Source of the DNA: an uncultured Marinobacter sp.
GTDB taxonomy: Bacteria; Pseudomonadota; Gammaproteobacteria; Pseudomonadales; Oleiphilaceae
Reading direction: 5' to 3'
Assembly: GCF_947259545.1 (NCBI RefSeq)
Contig: NZ_CAMYMK010000009.1
Location: forward strand, 1-64,000
Length of the DNA: 64,000 bases
Under the pieces are notes generated by a model. That model saw only the letters and a program-made list of their open reading frames with translations. It did no database searches and was not told the DNA's origin. Each line of letters starts with the position of its first letter. Within the stretch, counting starts at the first letter, position 1. Both the position numbers and the translations under genes were made by a program. Positions 36,152 to 44,800 of this stretch are shown piece by piece.

Positions 36152-37972
36152 ATGCCGGTTTACAAGGCGCCCCTGCGCGACATGAAGTTTCTGCTGAATG
36201 ATGTGTTTGACTACCCCAGTCATTACGCCTCCCTGAAAAGCGGTGAAAACGCCACGCCGGACATTGTTGAGGCCATTCTCAGCGAGTGCGGCAAGTTCTG
36301 CGAGGAAGTTCTCAGCCCACTGTATCAGCCCGGCGACGAAGAGGGCTGTAAACTGGAAGACGGTGTGGTCACCACCCCGAAGGGTTACAAGGAAGCCTAC
36401 GAGCAGTATGCCATGGGCGGCTGGCAGGGACTGTCCGCGCCGGAAGAATACGGCGGTCAGGGACTGCCCGCCTCCATGGGCCTGCTGAAGCAGGAAATGA
36501 TGGGCACCGCCAACTGGTCGTTCTCAATGTACCCGGGCCTGTCCCTCGGTGCCATGAACACGATTTACCTGCATGGCTCCGAGGACCAGAAACAAACCTA
36601 CCTGACACCGCTGACGGAAGGGCGTTGGGGCGGCACCATGTGCCTGACCGAACCACAATGCGGTACTGACCTGGGCCAGGTCAAAACCAAAGCCGAACCC
36701 CAGGCGGACGGCAGCTACAAGCTCACCGGCACCAAGATTTTCATTTCCTCCGGTGACCACGACCTGACCGAAAATATTGTCCACATTGTGCTGGCACGCC
36801 TGCCGGATGCGCCCAAGGGCACCAAGGGCATCAGCCTGTTTATCGTTCCCAAGTTCCTGCCGGACGGTAACGGCGGTGTCGGCGAGCGCAACGGCGTGAC
36901 CTGTGGCAGCCTGGAAAAGAAAATGGGCATCAAGGCATCCGCAACCTGCGTGATGAATTTCGATGAGGCCACCGCTTTCCTGATCGGACCCGAGAACGAA
37001 GGTCTGAACTGCATGTTCACCTTCATGAACTCCGCCCGGATTGGTACCGCCATCCAGGGTGTCGGCCCTGCGGAACTGTCCTATCAGTGGGCACTGGACT
37101 ACGCCAAGGAGCGCCGCTCCATGCGCGCGCTGTCCGGCAAGAAAGATCCGGAACATGTCGCCGATGCACTGATTCACCACGCCGATGTGCGGCGCATGCT
37201 GCTGACCCAGAAAGCCATCGCCGAAGGCGGACGCGGGATGCTGTATTACGCCGCACGGGTGGCCGATCATATGGTGGAAGGGTATGCCGAAGGTGACGAG
37301 AAGAAAGCCGACAAGTACGACGACAAGCTCGGTTTCCTGACGCCGATCCTCAAAGGCTTCCTCACCGAGCTGGGTAACGAGGCAGCGAATATTGGCATGC
37401 AGGTCTTCGGCGGCCACGGCTACATCCGTGAGCACGGCATGGAGCAGATCGCACGGGATACCCGCATTGCCACTCTGTACGAGGGCACCACCGGCATCCA
37501 GGCCCTGGACCTGCTGGGCCGCAAGGTTCTGCTGATGACCCAAGGCGGCGCGGTGCGCGAGTTCACCCTGATCATTGCCAACTTCGCCCGCAAGCATCTG
37601 ACCGACAAGCGTCTGCGGCCGTTCGCGGTGGAACTGCTGAAGCTGACCGCACAATGGAACCTGCTGACCGTGCGCATCATGCTGGCCGCTCGCAAGGACC
37701 GGGATGTGGTCAGTGCCGCTGCCCACGATTTCCTGATGTACAGCGGTTACGTGTCCATGGCCTACATCTGGGCGCGTCAGGCGGCAGTCGCAGCCGACAA
37801 GCTGGACAATGGCGGAGATGAGTCCGAAGAGTTCTACAAGGCCAAACTGGCCACTGCGGAATTCTATTATGAGCGCCTGCTGCCCCGCGCACAGGCCCAC
37901 GCCACCAGCATGCTCAGCCCCAGCAAGAACCTGATGCAGCTGGACGCGGAGGACATGAGCTTTACCGGCTGA
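36152..37972 (+). CDS. Acyl-CoA dehydrogenase (long, ~600 aa type)
   Basis: MCLTEPQCGTDLGQVKTKAEP; QVFGGHGYIREHGMEQIARDTRIATLYEGTTGIQALDL. Confidence 0.95.
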   Translation: MPVYKAPLRDMKFLLNDVFDYPSHYASLKSGENATPDIVEAILSECGKFCEEVLSPLYQPGDEEGCKLEDGVVTTPKGYKEAYEQYAMGGWQGLSAPEEYGGQGLPASMGLLKQEMMGTANWSFSMYPGLSLGAMNTIYLHGSEDQKQTYLTPLTEGRWGGTMCLTEPQCGTDLGQVKTKAEPQADGSYKLTGTKIFISSGDHDLTENIVHIVLARLPDAPKGTKGISLFIVPKFLPDGNGGVGERNGVTCGSLEKKMGIKASATCVMNFDEATAFLIGPENEGLNCMFTFMNSARIGTAIQGVGPAELSYQWALDYAKERRSMRALSGKKDPEHVADALIHHADVRRMLLTQKAIAEGGRGMLYYAARVADHMVEGYAEGDEKKADKYDDKLGFLTPILKGFLTELGNEAANIGMQVFGGHGYIREHGMEQIARDTRIATLYEGTTGIQALDLLGRKVLLMTQGGAVREFTLIIANFARKHLTDKRLRPFAVELLKLTAQWNLLTVRIMLAARKDRDVVSAAAHDFLMYSGYVSMAYIWARQAAVAADKLDNGGDESEEFYKAKLATAEFYYERLLPRAQAHATSMLSPSKNLMQLDAEDMSFTG

Positions 37973-37991
37973 TCCTTCCAATACTGTCCCG

Positions 37992-38022
37992 AAAGAGGAG
38001 CCACCCGGCTCCTCTTTTTTTT
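37992..38022 (+). terminator. Intrinsic terminator after acyl-CoA dehydrogenase
   Basis: AAAGAGGAGCC-ACCC-GGCTCCTCTTTTTTTT. Confidence 0.92.
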
Positions 38023-38088
38023 GCCTCCCGCTCCCCTCTGTCCGTCAACCTAAGACAATCAAAAGGTTAACTGTCGCCTTTGGCAACA

Positions 38089-38125
38089 TTGACATTGATT
38101 AATTAGTAATTGAGAATCATTCGCA
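38089..38125 (+). promoter_or_regulatory. Promoter with Fur-box-like operator upstream of siderophore genes
   Basis: TTGACA -35, 17-nt spacer, GAGAAT -10; overlapping AATTGAGAATCATTCGC resembling a Fur box. Confidence 0.6.
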
Positions 38126-38176
38126 CCTTATTTATCGTTTGATGAACCATCTACCAACAAACGGACCATCCTGCCC

Positions 38177-39754
38177 ATGTCTGATCACCCTGCATTTTCA
38201 AGCACTGCATTGACACCGCCGTCCTCGCCAAACCCATCGAAGACGGATCAGTTTCTTTTCAACAGCGCCAACCTGACGCACTACAGGAGCAGCATGCTCC
38301 AGGGCCTGGAACTGATCGAGAACCGGATGACGGCCGTCAAGCGTCCTTTCAGCGGTATACTGCCACGGGAACTGGCCCAGCAGTTCGAACACCTGGACCT
38401 TGATCAGCCCTGCAGCGGCATGAACGAAGCCCTTGCAGAACTTGACCGGCTGTATCTGGAAGACGCCGTCTATTTCCACCACCCCCACTACACCGCTCAC
38501 CTCAACTGCCCGGTCACCATTCCCGCAATCACTGCGGAGCTGATCCAGGCATCCTTCAACACCTCAGTGGATACCTGGGACCAGAGTGGCGGCGGTACCT
38601 TCATTGAACAACGACTGATTGACTGGACGGCCAACCGTATCGGCTTTGATAGCGACGCCGACGGGGTGTTTACCAGCGGCGGCACTCAGTCCAACCTGAT
38701 GGCGATGTTGCTGGCCCGGGACAACCTGTCCCAACATTTCTGGCAGCACAGCACCCGGGAACAGGGTCTGCATCCGGACGCCCACCGATTCCGCATCTTC
38801 TGCTCCGAAGTCAGCCATTTCAGCATCCAGAAAGCCGCAGCGCTGCTGGGACTGGGTTATGACGCCGTGGTCCCGGTGCCCTGTGATGCCTACTATCGCA
38901 TGGACGTGGCTGCCCTGACGCAAGCCATCGAGACAACCCGCGAACAGGGACTGCTGCCGATGGCGGTGGTGGCGACCGCCGGCACCACCGATTTTGGCAG
39001 TATAGACCCAATTATCCCGATCGCGGACCTGAGCCGGCGCGAGGGCCTGTGGCTTCATGTGGATGCCGCCTACGGCTGCGGACTGTTGACGTCCTCCCGA
39101 CACCGTCACCTGCTGAAAGGTATCGAGCAGGCGGACTCGGTCACGGTCGACTACCACAAATCCTTTCTTCAGCCGGTCAGTTGCAGCGCCCTGCTGGTGC
39201 GCCATAAACACACTCTGGGCTGTGTCACCTGGCACGCCGAATACCTGAATCCCCTGTGCCAGCGCCAGGAAGGCACCCCCAACCTGGTGGACAAGAGCCT
39301 GCAGACCACCCGCCGTTTTGACGCTCTCAAGCTCTGGCTGACCCTTCGGGCACTGGGGCCCGAGGCGATTGGCGCGGCTTTCGACAAAGTTATCCACCTG
39401 GCCCGCCAGGGCTACCTGCTGCTGTTATCGGATAACGACATCGAAATTCTTCACCAGCCCCAGCTCAGTACCCTGGTATTCCGCTACCGCCCTGACATGG
39501 CGATGAGTGAGGCGGCACTGGACCAGCTCAACCAGTCCATCCGCAAGGCCCTGATGCGCTCCGGCGAAGCCCTGGTCGCCGCCACCCGGGTCCACGGCCG
39601 GCAGTATCTGAAGTTCACCCTGCTTAACCCCGACACCCGGATCCGGGATGTCCAGGCGGTTCTGCGCCTGATCAAACGCCACGGCGCCGACGCTCTGTCC
39701 GCCCATACACCCACTAGCACCCAGCAGCCGATGGAGGTCGCCCATGTCGGATAA
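38177..39754 (+). CDS. PLP-dependent decarboxylase (DesA/BibA-like, probably lysine or ornithine) for siderophore diamine
   Basis: Group II decarboxylase motifs: TSGGTQSNLMAMLLARD, HVDAAYGCGLL, VDYHKSFLQPVSCSALL; start of the NIS gene cluster. Confidence 0.88.
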   Translation: MSDHPAFSSTALTPPSSPNPSKTDQFLFNSANLTHYRSSMLQGLELIENRMTAVKRPFSGILPRELAQQFEHLDLDQPCSGMNEALAELDRLYLEDAVYFHHPHYTAHLNCPVTIPAITAELIQASFNTSVDTWDQSGGGTFIEQRLIDWTANRIGFDSDADGVFTSGGTQSNLMAMLLARDNLSQHFWQHSTREQGLHPDAHRFRIFCSEVSHFSIQKAAALLGLGYDAVVPVPCDAYYRMDVAALTQAIETTREQGLLPMAVVATAGTTDFGSIDPIIPIADLSRREGLWLHVDAAYGCGLLTSSRHRHLLKGIEQADSVTVDYHKSFLQPVSCSALLVRHKHTLGCVTWHAEYLNPLCQRQEGTPNLVDKSLQTTRRFDALKLWLTLRALGPEAIGAAFDKVIHLARQGYLLLLSDNDIEILHQPQLSTLVFRYRPDMAMSEAALDQLNQSIRKALMRSGEALVAATRVHGRQYLKFTLLNPDTRIRDVQAVLRLIKRHGADALSAHTPTSTQQPMEVAHVG

Positions 39755-41081
39755 CACTCTTGATTTCATTGCCATTGGTCTGGGCCCTTTTAACCTCAGC
39801 CTGGCCTGCCTGGCCGAACCCCTGGACGACCTGAGCGGGCTGGTGCTGGATGAGAACCCCCAGTTCGACTGGCATCCGGGCATGATGCTGGAGAACGCCC
39901 GGCTGCAGACCCCGTTCCTGTCGGATCTGGTGACCCTGGCGGACCCCACCAGCCCCTATAGTTTCCTCAATTACCTCAAGGCCCAGGGCCGCATTTACTC
40001 TTTCTACATTCGCGAGAGTTTTTTCCTGTTGCGCCGCGAATACAACCAGTACTGCCAGTGGGCCGCCAGCCAGTTGAGCAACGTCCGCTTCAACACCCGG
40101 GTGGAAGCCATCCACTACGATGAAGCCGACAAACAGTATGTGGTAACGGCGCGCTGCACCCAGAGTGGTGATGAACAGCAGTTCCGCGCCCGCCGACTGG
40201 TGCTGGGCACCGGACCACGCCCGGCCGTACCACCGTGCTGCGAACATCTGGAGGGCTCCGCCCTCCATTCGTCCGGTTACCTTGACCACAAATCGGAACT
40301 GCAGGCGCAGCCGTCCATTACCGTACTCGGCAGCGGACAGAGTGCCGCCGAGATATTCCACGACCTGCTACAGGACGTCGACCGCTTTGGCTACCAGCTG
40401 AACTGGATCACCCGATCCCCCCGCTTCTTTCCGCTGGAGTACAGCAAGCTGACCCTGGAGATGACCTCTCCCGAGTACGTGGATTATTTCCACGACCTGC
40501 CAGCACAAACCCGCGACGATCTGGTGACCAATCAGAAGCACCTCTACAAGGGCATCAATACCGACCTGATCAACGACATCTTCGACCTGCTGTACACCAA
40601 GAGGCTGGTGGCTGATGTGCCGATCAACCTGCTCACCAACAGCCGCCTGGAGTCCGCCCGTTTCTGCGGCGACAGTGCGCACCATGAGCTGACCTTCCGC
40701 CATCTGGAGCAGGACCGGCCGTTCGCGCTGAACACCGCCGGACTGGTACTGGCCACCGGTTACCAATACCGGGAACCTGATTTCCTGGAGGGGATCGCGG
40801 GACGTATCCGCCGGGATGACCGCGGTCGCTTTGCCGTTGGACGCAACTACAGCATTGATCACCGGGGTCAGGAAATTTTCGTGCAGAACGCGGAATTGCA
40901 TACCCATGGCTTTGTCACCCCCGACCTGGGTATGGCGTGCTATCGCAATGCCTGGATATTGCGGGAACTGACCGGACGCGAACCCTACGCCATAGAGCAG
41001 GCCATCGCCTTCCAGCAGTTCGGCGCTCCCGAATCCCGGGAGGCCACGCACGGCACCGGCTCACTGATGGAGCCGGCGTAA
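39744..41081 (+). CDS. L-lysine/diamine N-monooxygenase (IucD/PubA/DesB-like)
   Basis: DFIAIGLGPFNLSLACLAEP..FDWHPGMMLENARLQTPFLSDLVTLADPTSPYSFLNYLK. Confidence 0.93.
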   Translation: MSDNTLDFIAIGLGPFNLSLACLAEPLDDLSGLVLDENPQFDWHPGMMLENARLQTPFLSDLVTLADPTSPYSFLNYLKAQGRIYSFYIRESFFLLRREYNQYCQWAASQLSNVRFNTRVEAIHYDEADKQYVVTARCTQSGDEQQFRARRLVLGTGPRPAVPPCCEHLEGSALHSSGYLDHKSELQAQPSITVLGSGQSAAEIFHDLLQDVDRFGYQLNWITRSPRFFPLEYSKLTLEMTSPEYVDYFHDLPAQTRDDLVTNQKHLYKGINTDLINDIFDLLYTKRLVADVPINLLTNSRLESARFCGDSAHHELTFRHLEQDRPFALNTAGLVLATGYQYREPDFLEGIAGRIRRDDRGRFAVGRNYSIDHRGQEIFVQNAELHTHGFVTPDLGMACYRNAWILRELTGREPYAIEQAIAFQQFGAPESREATHGTGSLMEPA

Positions 41082-41082
41082 G

Positions 41083-42261
41083 ATGGCTATGACGGTTAAA
41101 CATTGGCTGGTCGCCATCACCATTGCCGCGGTGGTCAGCGATTCCATGCTGCTGCCCTTTTATCCGCATTTTTTCGCCAGTGTGTTCGGCATCACCGATC
41201 CCGGTCATATTGGTCTCTACCTCAGTGCCTGCTGCCTCACCATCGTCATCGCCTTTCCGATGTGGGCGAGAGTCTCCCGGCGGATACCGGTGCTGCAGCT
41301 GCTGATTCCCACGCAACTGGCCGCCGGTGGACTGAGTATCCTCTGCTACTGGGCCGATACCCCGGTGTCGTTCTGGATCCTGTCGCTGGTCATGCTGGTG
41401 TTCAAAGGCAGTTATCTGCTGGTCTACCCGATGATCATGGCCGCCGAACGCCAGGAGAACCACGGCAATACCATCGGGCTGTTATCCGTGGTGGTTCATA
41501 TAGGCGGCATTGCCGGCGCCGTACTCGGTGGCGTGGTCCTGCAGTGGTTTGAGCCGCGCCAGGTGTTTCTGGTGATGGCGGTGAGCGATTTCATCCAGAC
41601 CGGGGTCTGTCTTTATCTCATCCGCCGCCCCGATGCCCGGCCCGAACCAGAGGAACCGCCAACGGCAGCGCCCGAAAAGAGCCGGGTGACCTCTGCCGTG
41701 ATCTACAAGCTGGGACTGGTGATGTTCCTGTTCTATTTCAGTGCCTACCTCACCCGCCCGTTCTTCGTGCGCTATTGGGAATCGGTGACCCCGGCCACGG
41801 GCGAAATCCTGTCCGGACTGGTGTTCGCCATTCCGGCCGGTATCGCCATCCTGGCCTTGTGGCTCAACGCCCGCAGTGGCCGAACCCGATCGCCCGGGGA
41901 GGGGCTGCTGACTGCAATGATGCTGGGCAGTGTCGGCCTGGCCCTGCAGGGACTGAATCAGGAATGGCTGGTTCTGGCAGGCCGCTGCCTGTTTGGCTGG
42001 GCGCTGTTCCAGGCCACCGTCCAGCTGGACCAGCTGCTGTTTGCTCTCAGTCACCCCGAGGCCTACGCCACCGATTTCAGCAAGATCAATATCTTCCAGC
42101 AGTTGGGAGTACTGGCCGCGGCGTCATCCGCTGGCGGACTGGTGGGGCTGCTGGGACTGCAAATGCCTTTTGGCGTCGCCGCTGCCGGCCTGGTATTGAC
42201 CGCGACCGTCTACGGCGCGCTGTTTTACCGCAGCCGTCGCGAGCTACAACCGTCCACCTGA
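41083..42261 (+). CDS. MFS transporter (candidate siderophore exporter)
   Basis: ~392 aa, multi-TM MFS pattern, inside the siderophore operon. Confidence 0.85.
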   Translation: MAMTVKHWLVAITIAAVVSDSMLLPFYPHFFASVFGITDPGHIGLYLSACCLTIVIAFPMWARVSRRIPVLQLLIPTQLAAGGLSILCYWADTPVSFWILSLVMLVFKGSYLLVYPMIMAAERQENHGNTIGLLSVVVHIGGIAGAVLGGVVLQWFEPRQVFLVMAVSDFIQTGVCLYLIRRPDARPEPEEPPTAAPEKSRVTSAVIYKLGLVMFLFYFSAYLTRPFFVRYWESVTPATGEILSGLVFAIPAGIAILALWLNARSGRTRSPGEGLLTAMMLGSVGLALQGLNQEWLVLAGRCLFGWALFQATVQLDQLLFALSHPEAYATDFSKINIFQQLGVLAAASSAGGLVGLLGLQMPFGVAAAGLVLTATVYGALFYRSRRELQPST

Positions 42262-42268
42262 CCAGGGA

Positions 42269-44719
42269 ATGATCATGAACGACGTTACCTACCACTATGA
42301 ACAACACCTGCCTTCACTGGGCCAGTTCCGCATTCGTCCCCTGCAATTGCCGGAGGATCTGTCGCTGATCCATCAGTGGCTCAGTGACGACCACGCCCGT
42401 TTCTGGGGCATGCAGGACATGTCGAAGAACGAGCTTGACGAGTTTTACCGCACCCTGCGGTCATCCGGGGAGGGGGATGCCTTTGTCGGTCTGCACAATA
42501 GTCAGCCCGCTTTCCTGATGGAGACCTATCAACCGGAGCAATCGCCACTGGCGGAACACTACCCGGTGCAATCCGGTGATCTGGGTATGCACATTCTGAT
42601 CGCCCCCACCGATCACCCCATTCGCGGATTCACCCGTGGTGTGTTCACCGTGATCATGGGGTTCCTGTTCGAAGCTCTGGATGCCCGACGCATTGTCGTC
42701 GAGCCGGACGTCAGCAACGATCGCATCCATGACCTGAATCGTTTTGCCGGTTTCCAGTATGACCGGATCATCTCATTACCGGACAAACAGGCTCACCTGG
42801 CGTTCTGCAACTATGCGCAGTTCCAGCAAGCCATGACCAACAACTCTCTGCTCAAGGAATCCAACATGACCACCGACCGGACCATTTCCCTCACCAACAA
42901 TCCCGCACTGGCGTGCGATCACCTGCAACCGGAGCTGTGGCAGCATGTGAATACGCTGCTGGTGCGTAAGGCCCTGAGCGAGTTTGCCCATGAGACGCTG
43001 CTTCAGCCAGACCCCCTGTCAGAGCAGGATGGCTGGCAGGAATATCGCGTAGTCGCGGACAACCCTGACGTCGAGTACCGTTTCCTCGGCAAAGTTCTTG
43101 CCCTGGAGCACTGGCACATCGATCCGTCGTCCATCCGCAAAGAAGTCGCTGGCGAGCAAACGGATGTGGACGCCATGCGCTTCATCATCGAGTTCCGCCA
43201 GACCCTGGGTATCCAGGACGCCATGCTACCGACGTACCTGGAAGAGATCGCCAGTACCCTCTATGGCAGCGCCTACAAACACCGCCGCCCGGGACTGGAT
43301 GTTACCTCGCTGGTGGATGCGGACTTCCAGCAGCTGGAATCCGCGATGATGGAAGGTCATCCCTGCTTCGTGGCCAACAACGGCCGCATCGGCTTCGACG
43401 CCCGCGACTACCAGGCCTATGCGCCGGAAGCGGGCACCCCCATCCGGCTGATCTGGGTGGCCGCACACAAGGACAGTACCACCGTGGCCAGCAGCGAAGA
43501 CCATGGTTTCAACGGCATGATACGGGAGGAGCTGGGAGACGAGCAGTTCGAAGCCTTCATGACGTTGCTGAAGCAACGGTCGCTGAACCCGGAGGATTAT
43601 TACCTGCTGCCCGTCCACCCATGGCAGTGGTACAACAAACTGGCCCACGTATTCGCGGCCGACATCGCCACCGAGAAACTGGTTTACCTGGGTGAGGGGC
43701 AGGACCGCTACCGCGCGCAACAATCCATCCGCACCTTCTTTAACACCGATCGGCCGCACCGGCATTACGTCAAGACCGCACTTTCCATTCTCAATATGGG
43801 TTTCATGCGGGGCTTGTCGCCCTACTACATGAGTACGACGCCGGCCATTAACGAATTCCTTTACGATCTGGTGAATCAGGACCCGTACCTGGCCAGCACC
43901 GGCTTCAGCCTGTTGCGGGAAGTGGCCGGTATCGGCTACACCAATGCCCATTTCGAAGAGGCTGTGGATAAGTACAGCCCTTACCGCAAGATGTTGTCGG
44001 CGCTGTGGCGGGAAAGCCCGATTCCGCAACTCAAAGACAACCAGAAACTGATGACCATGGCCGGGCTGCTCCACGTGGATGCCGGGGGCAATGCCCTGTT
44101 GCCGGCGCTGATTGCCGCCTCTGGCCTGGATAGCGAGAGCTGGATCCGGCGTTTCCTGCACGGCTACATGAGCCCCTTGCTGCATTGTTTCTATGCCCAC
44201 GACCTGGTTTTCATGCCCCATGGTGAAAACCTGATCCTGGTGCTGGAAAACCATGTCCCGGTGCGGGCCATCATGAAGGACATCGCCGAGGAAGCGGCCA
44301 TCATGAACACCGATATCCTGCTCTCGGAAGACGTTCGGCGGTTACAGGTGGAGGTACCGGAAGAGCTCAAGGTGCTGTCGATCTTCACCGACCTGTTCGA
44401 CTGCATTTTCCGCTTCATGGCGCCGATTCTCGATGAACAGGGGGATTTACCCGAATCCCGTTTCTGGCAGCTGGTGGCCGACTGTGTCCACGACTATCAG
44501 GTAGCCCATCCGGAGCTGGCCGACAAATTCCGCCGCCACGACCTGTTTGCTCCGGAATTCACCCGCTCCTGCCTGAATCGCCTGCAACTGGCCAACAACC
44601 AGCAGATGATCGACCTGGCGGACCCGGCGGGCAACCTCCAGTTCCATGGCACCCTGGTCAATCCCATTGCGTGTCACGCGCGGAAAAGCATGCCCGCAGA
44701 AGAAACAGTACGTGACTGA
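42269..44719 (+). CDS. Bifunctional GNAT-type acyltransferase – IucA/IucC NIS synthetase (BibC-like)
   Basis: N-terminal ~190 aa IucB/RhbD-like acyltransferase (FRIRPLQLPEDLSLIHQWLSDDHARFWGM); C-terminal IucA/IucC domain (EGHPCFVANNGRIGFDARDYQAYAPE, LPVHPWQWYNKL, KTALSILNMGFMRGLSPYYM). Confidence 0.9.
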   Translation: MIMNDVTYHYEQHLPSLGQFRIRPLQLPEDLSLIHQWLSDDHARFWGMQDMSKNELDEFYRTLRSSGEGDAFVGLHNSQPAFLMETYQPEQSPLAEHYPVQSGDLGMHILIAPTDHPIRGFTRGVFTVIMGFLFEALDARRIVVEPDVSNDRIHDLNRFAGFQYDRIISLPDKQAHLAFCNYAQFQQAMTNNSLLKESNMTTDRTISLTNNPALACDHLQPELWQHVNTLLVRKALSEFAHETLLQPDPLSEQDGWQEYRVVADNPDVEYRFLGKVLALEHWHIDPSSIRKEVAGEQTDVDAMRFIIEFRQTLGIQDAMLPTYLEEIASTLYGSAYKHRRPGLDVTSLVDADFQQLESAMMEGHPCFVANNGRIGFDARDYQAYAPEAGTPIRLIWVAAHKDSTTVASSEDHGFNGMIREELGDEQFEAFMTLLKQRSLNPEDYYLLPVHPWQWYNKLAHVFAADIATEKLVYLGEGQDRYRAQQSIRTFFNTDRPHRHYVKTALSILNMGFMRGLSPYYMSTTPAINEFLYDLVNQDPYLASTGFSLLREVAGIGYTNAHFEEAVDKYSPYRKMLSALWRESPIPQLKDNQKLMTMAGLLHVDAGGNALLPALIAASGLDSESWIRRFLHGYMSPLLHCFYAHDLVFMPHGENLILVLENHVPVRAIMKDIAEEAAIMNTDILLSEDVRRLQVEVPEELKVLSIFTDLFDCIFRFMAPILDEQGDLPESRFWQLVADCVHDYQVAHPELADKFRRHDLFAPEFTRSCLNRLQLANNQQMIDLADPAGNLQFHGTLVNPIACHARKSMPAEETVRD

Positions 44720-44753
44720 GTGATATCCGGATAAGTTGACTTTCACACGCCAC

Positions 44754-44774
44754 CTATTGAGAATGCGTCGCATT
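44754..44774 (+). promoter_or_regulatory. Fur-box-like palindrome upstream of the TonB receptor
   Basis: TATTGAGAATGCGTCGCATTA; perfect AATGCG-T-CGCATT palindrome. Confidence 0.5.
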
Positions 44775-44800
44775 AAAATTTTCATTTGGAGTATTATTTG

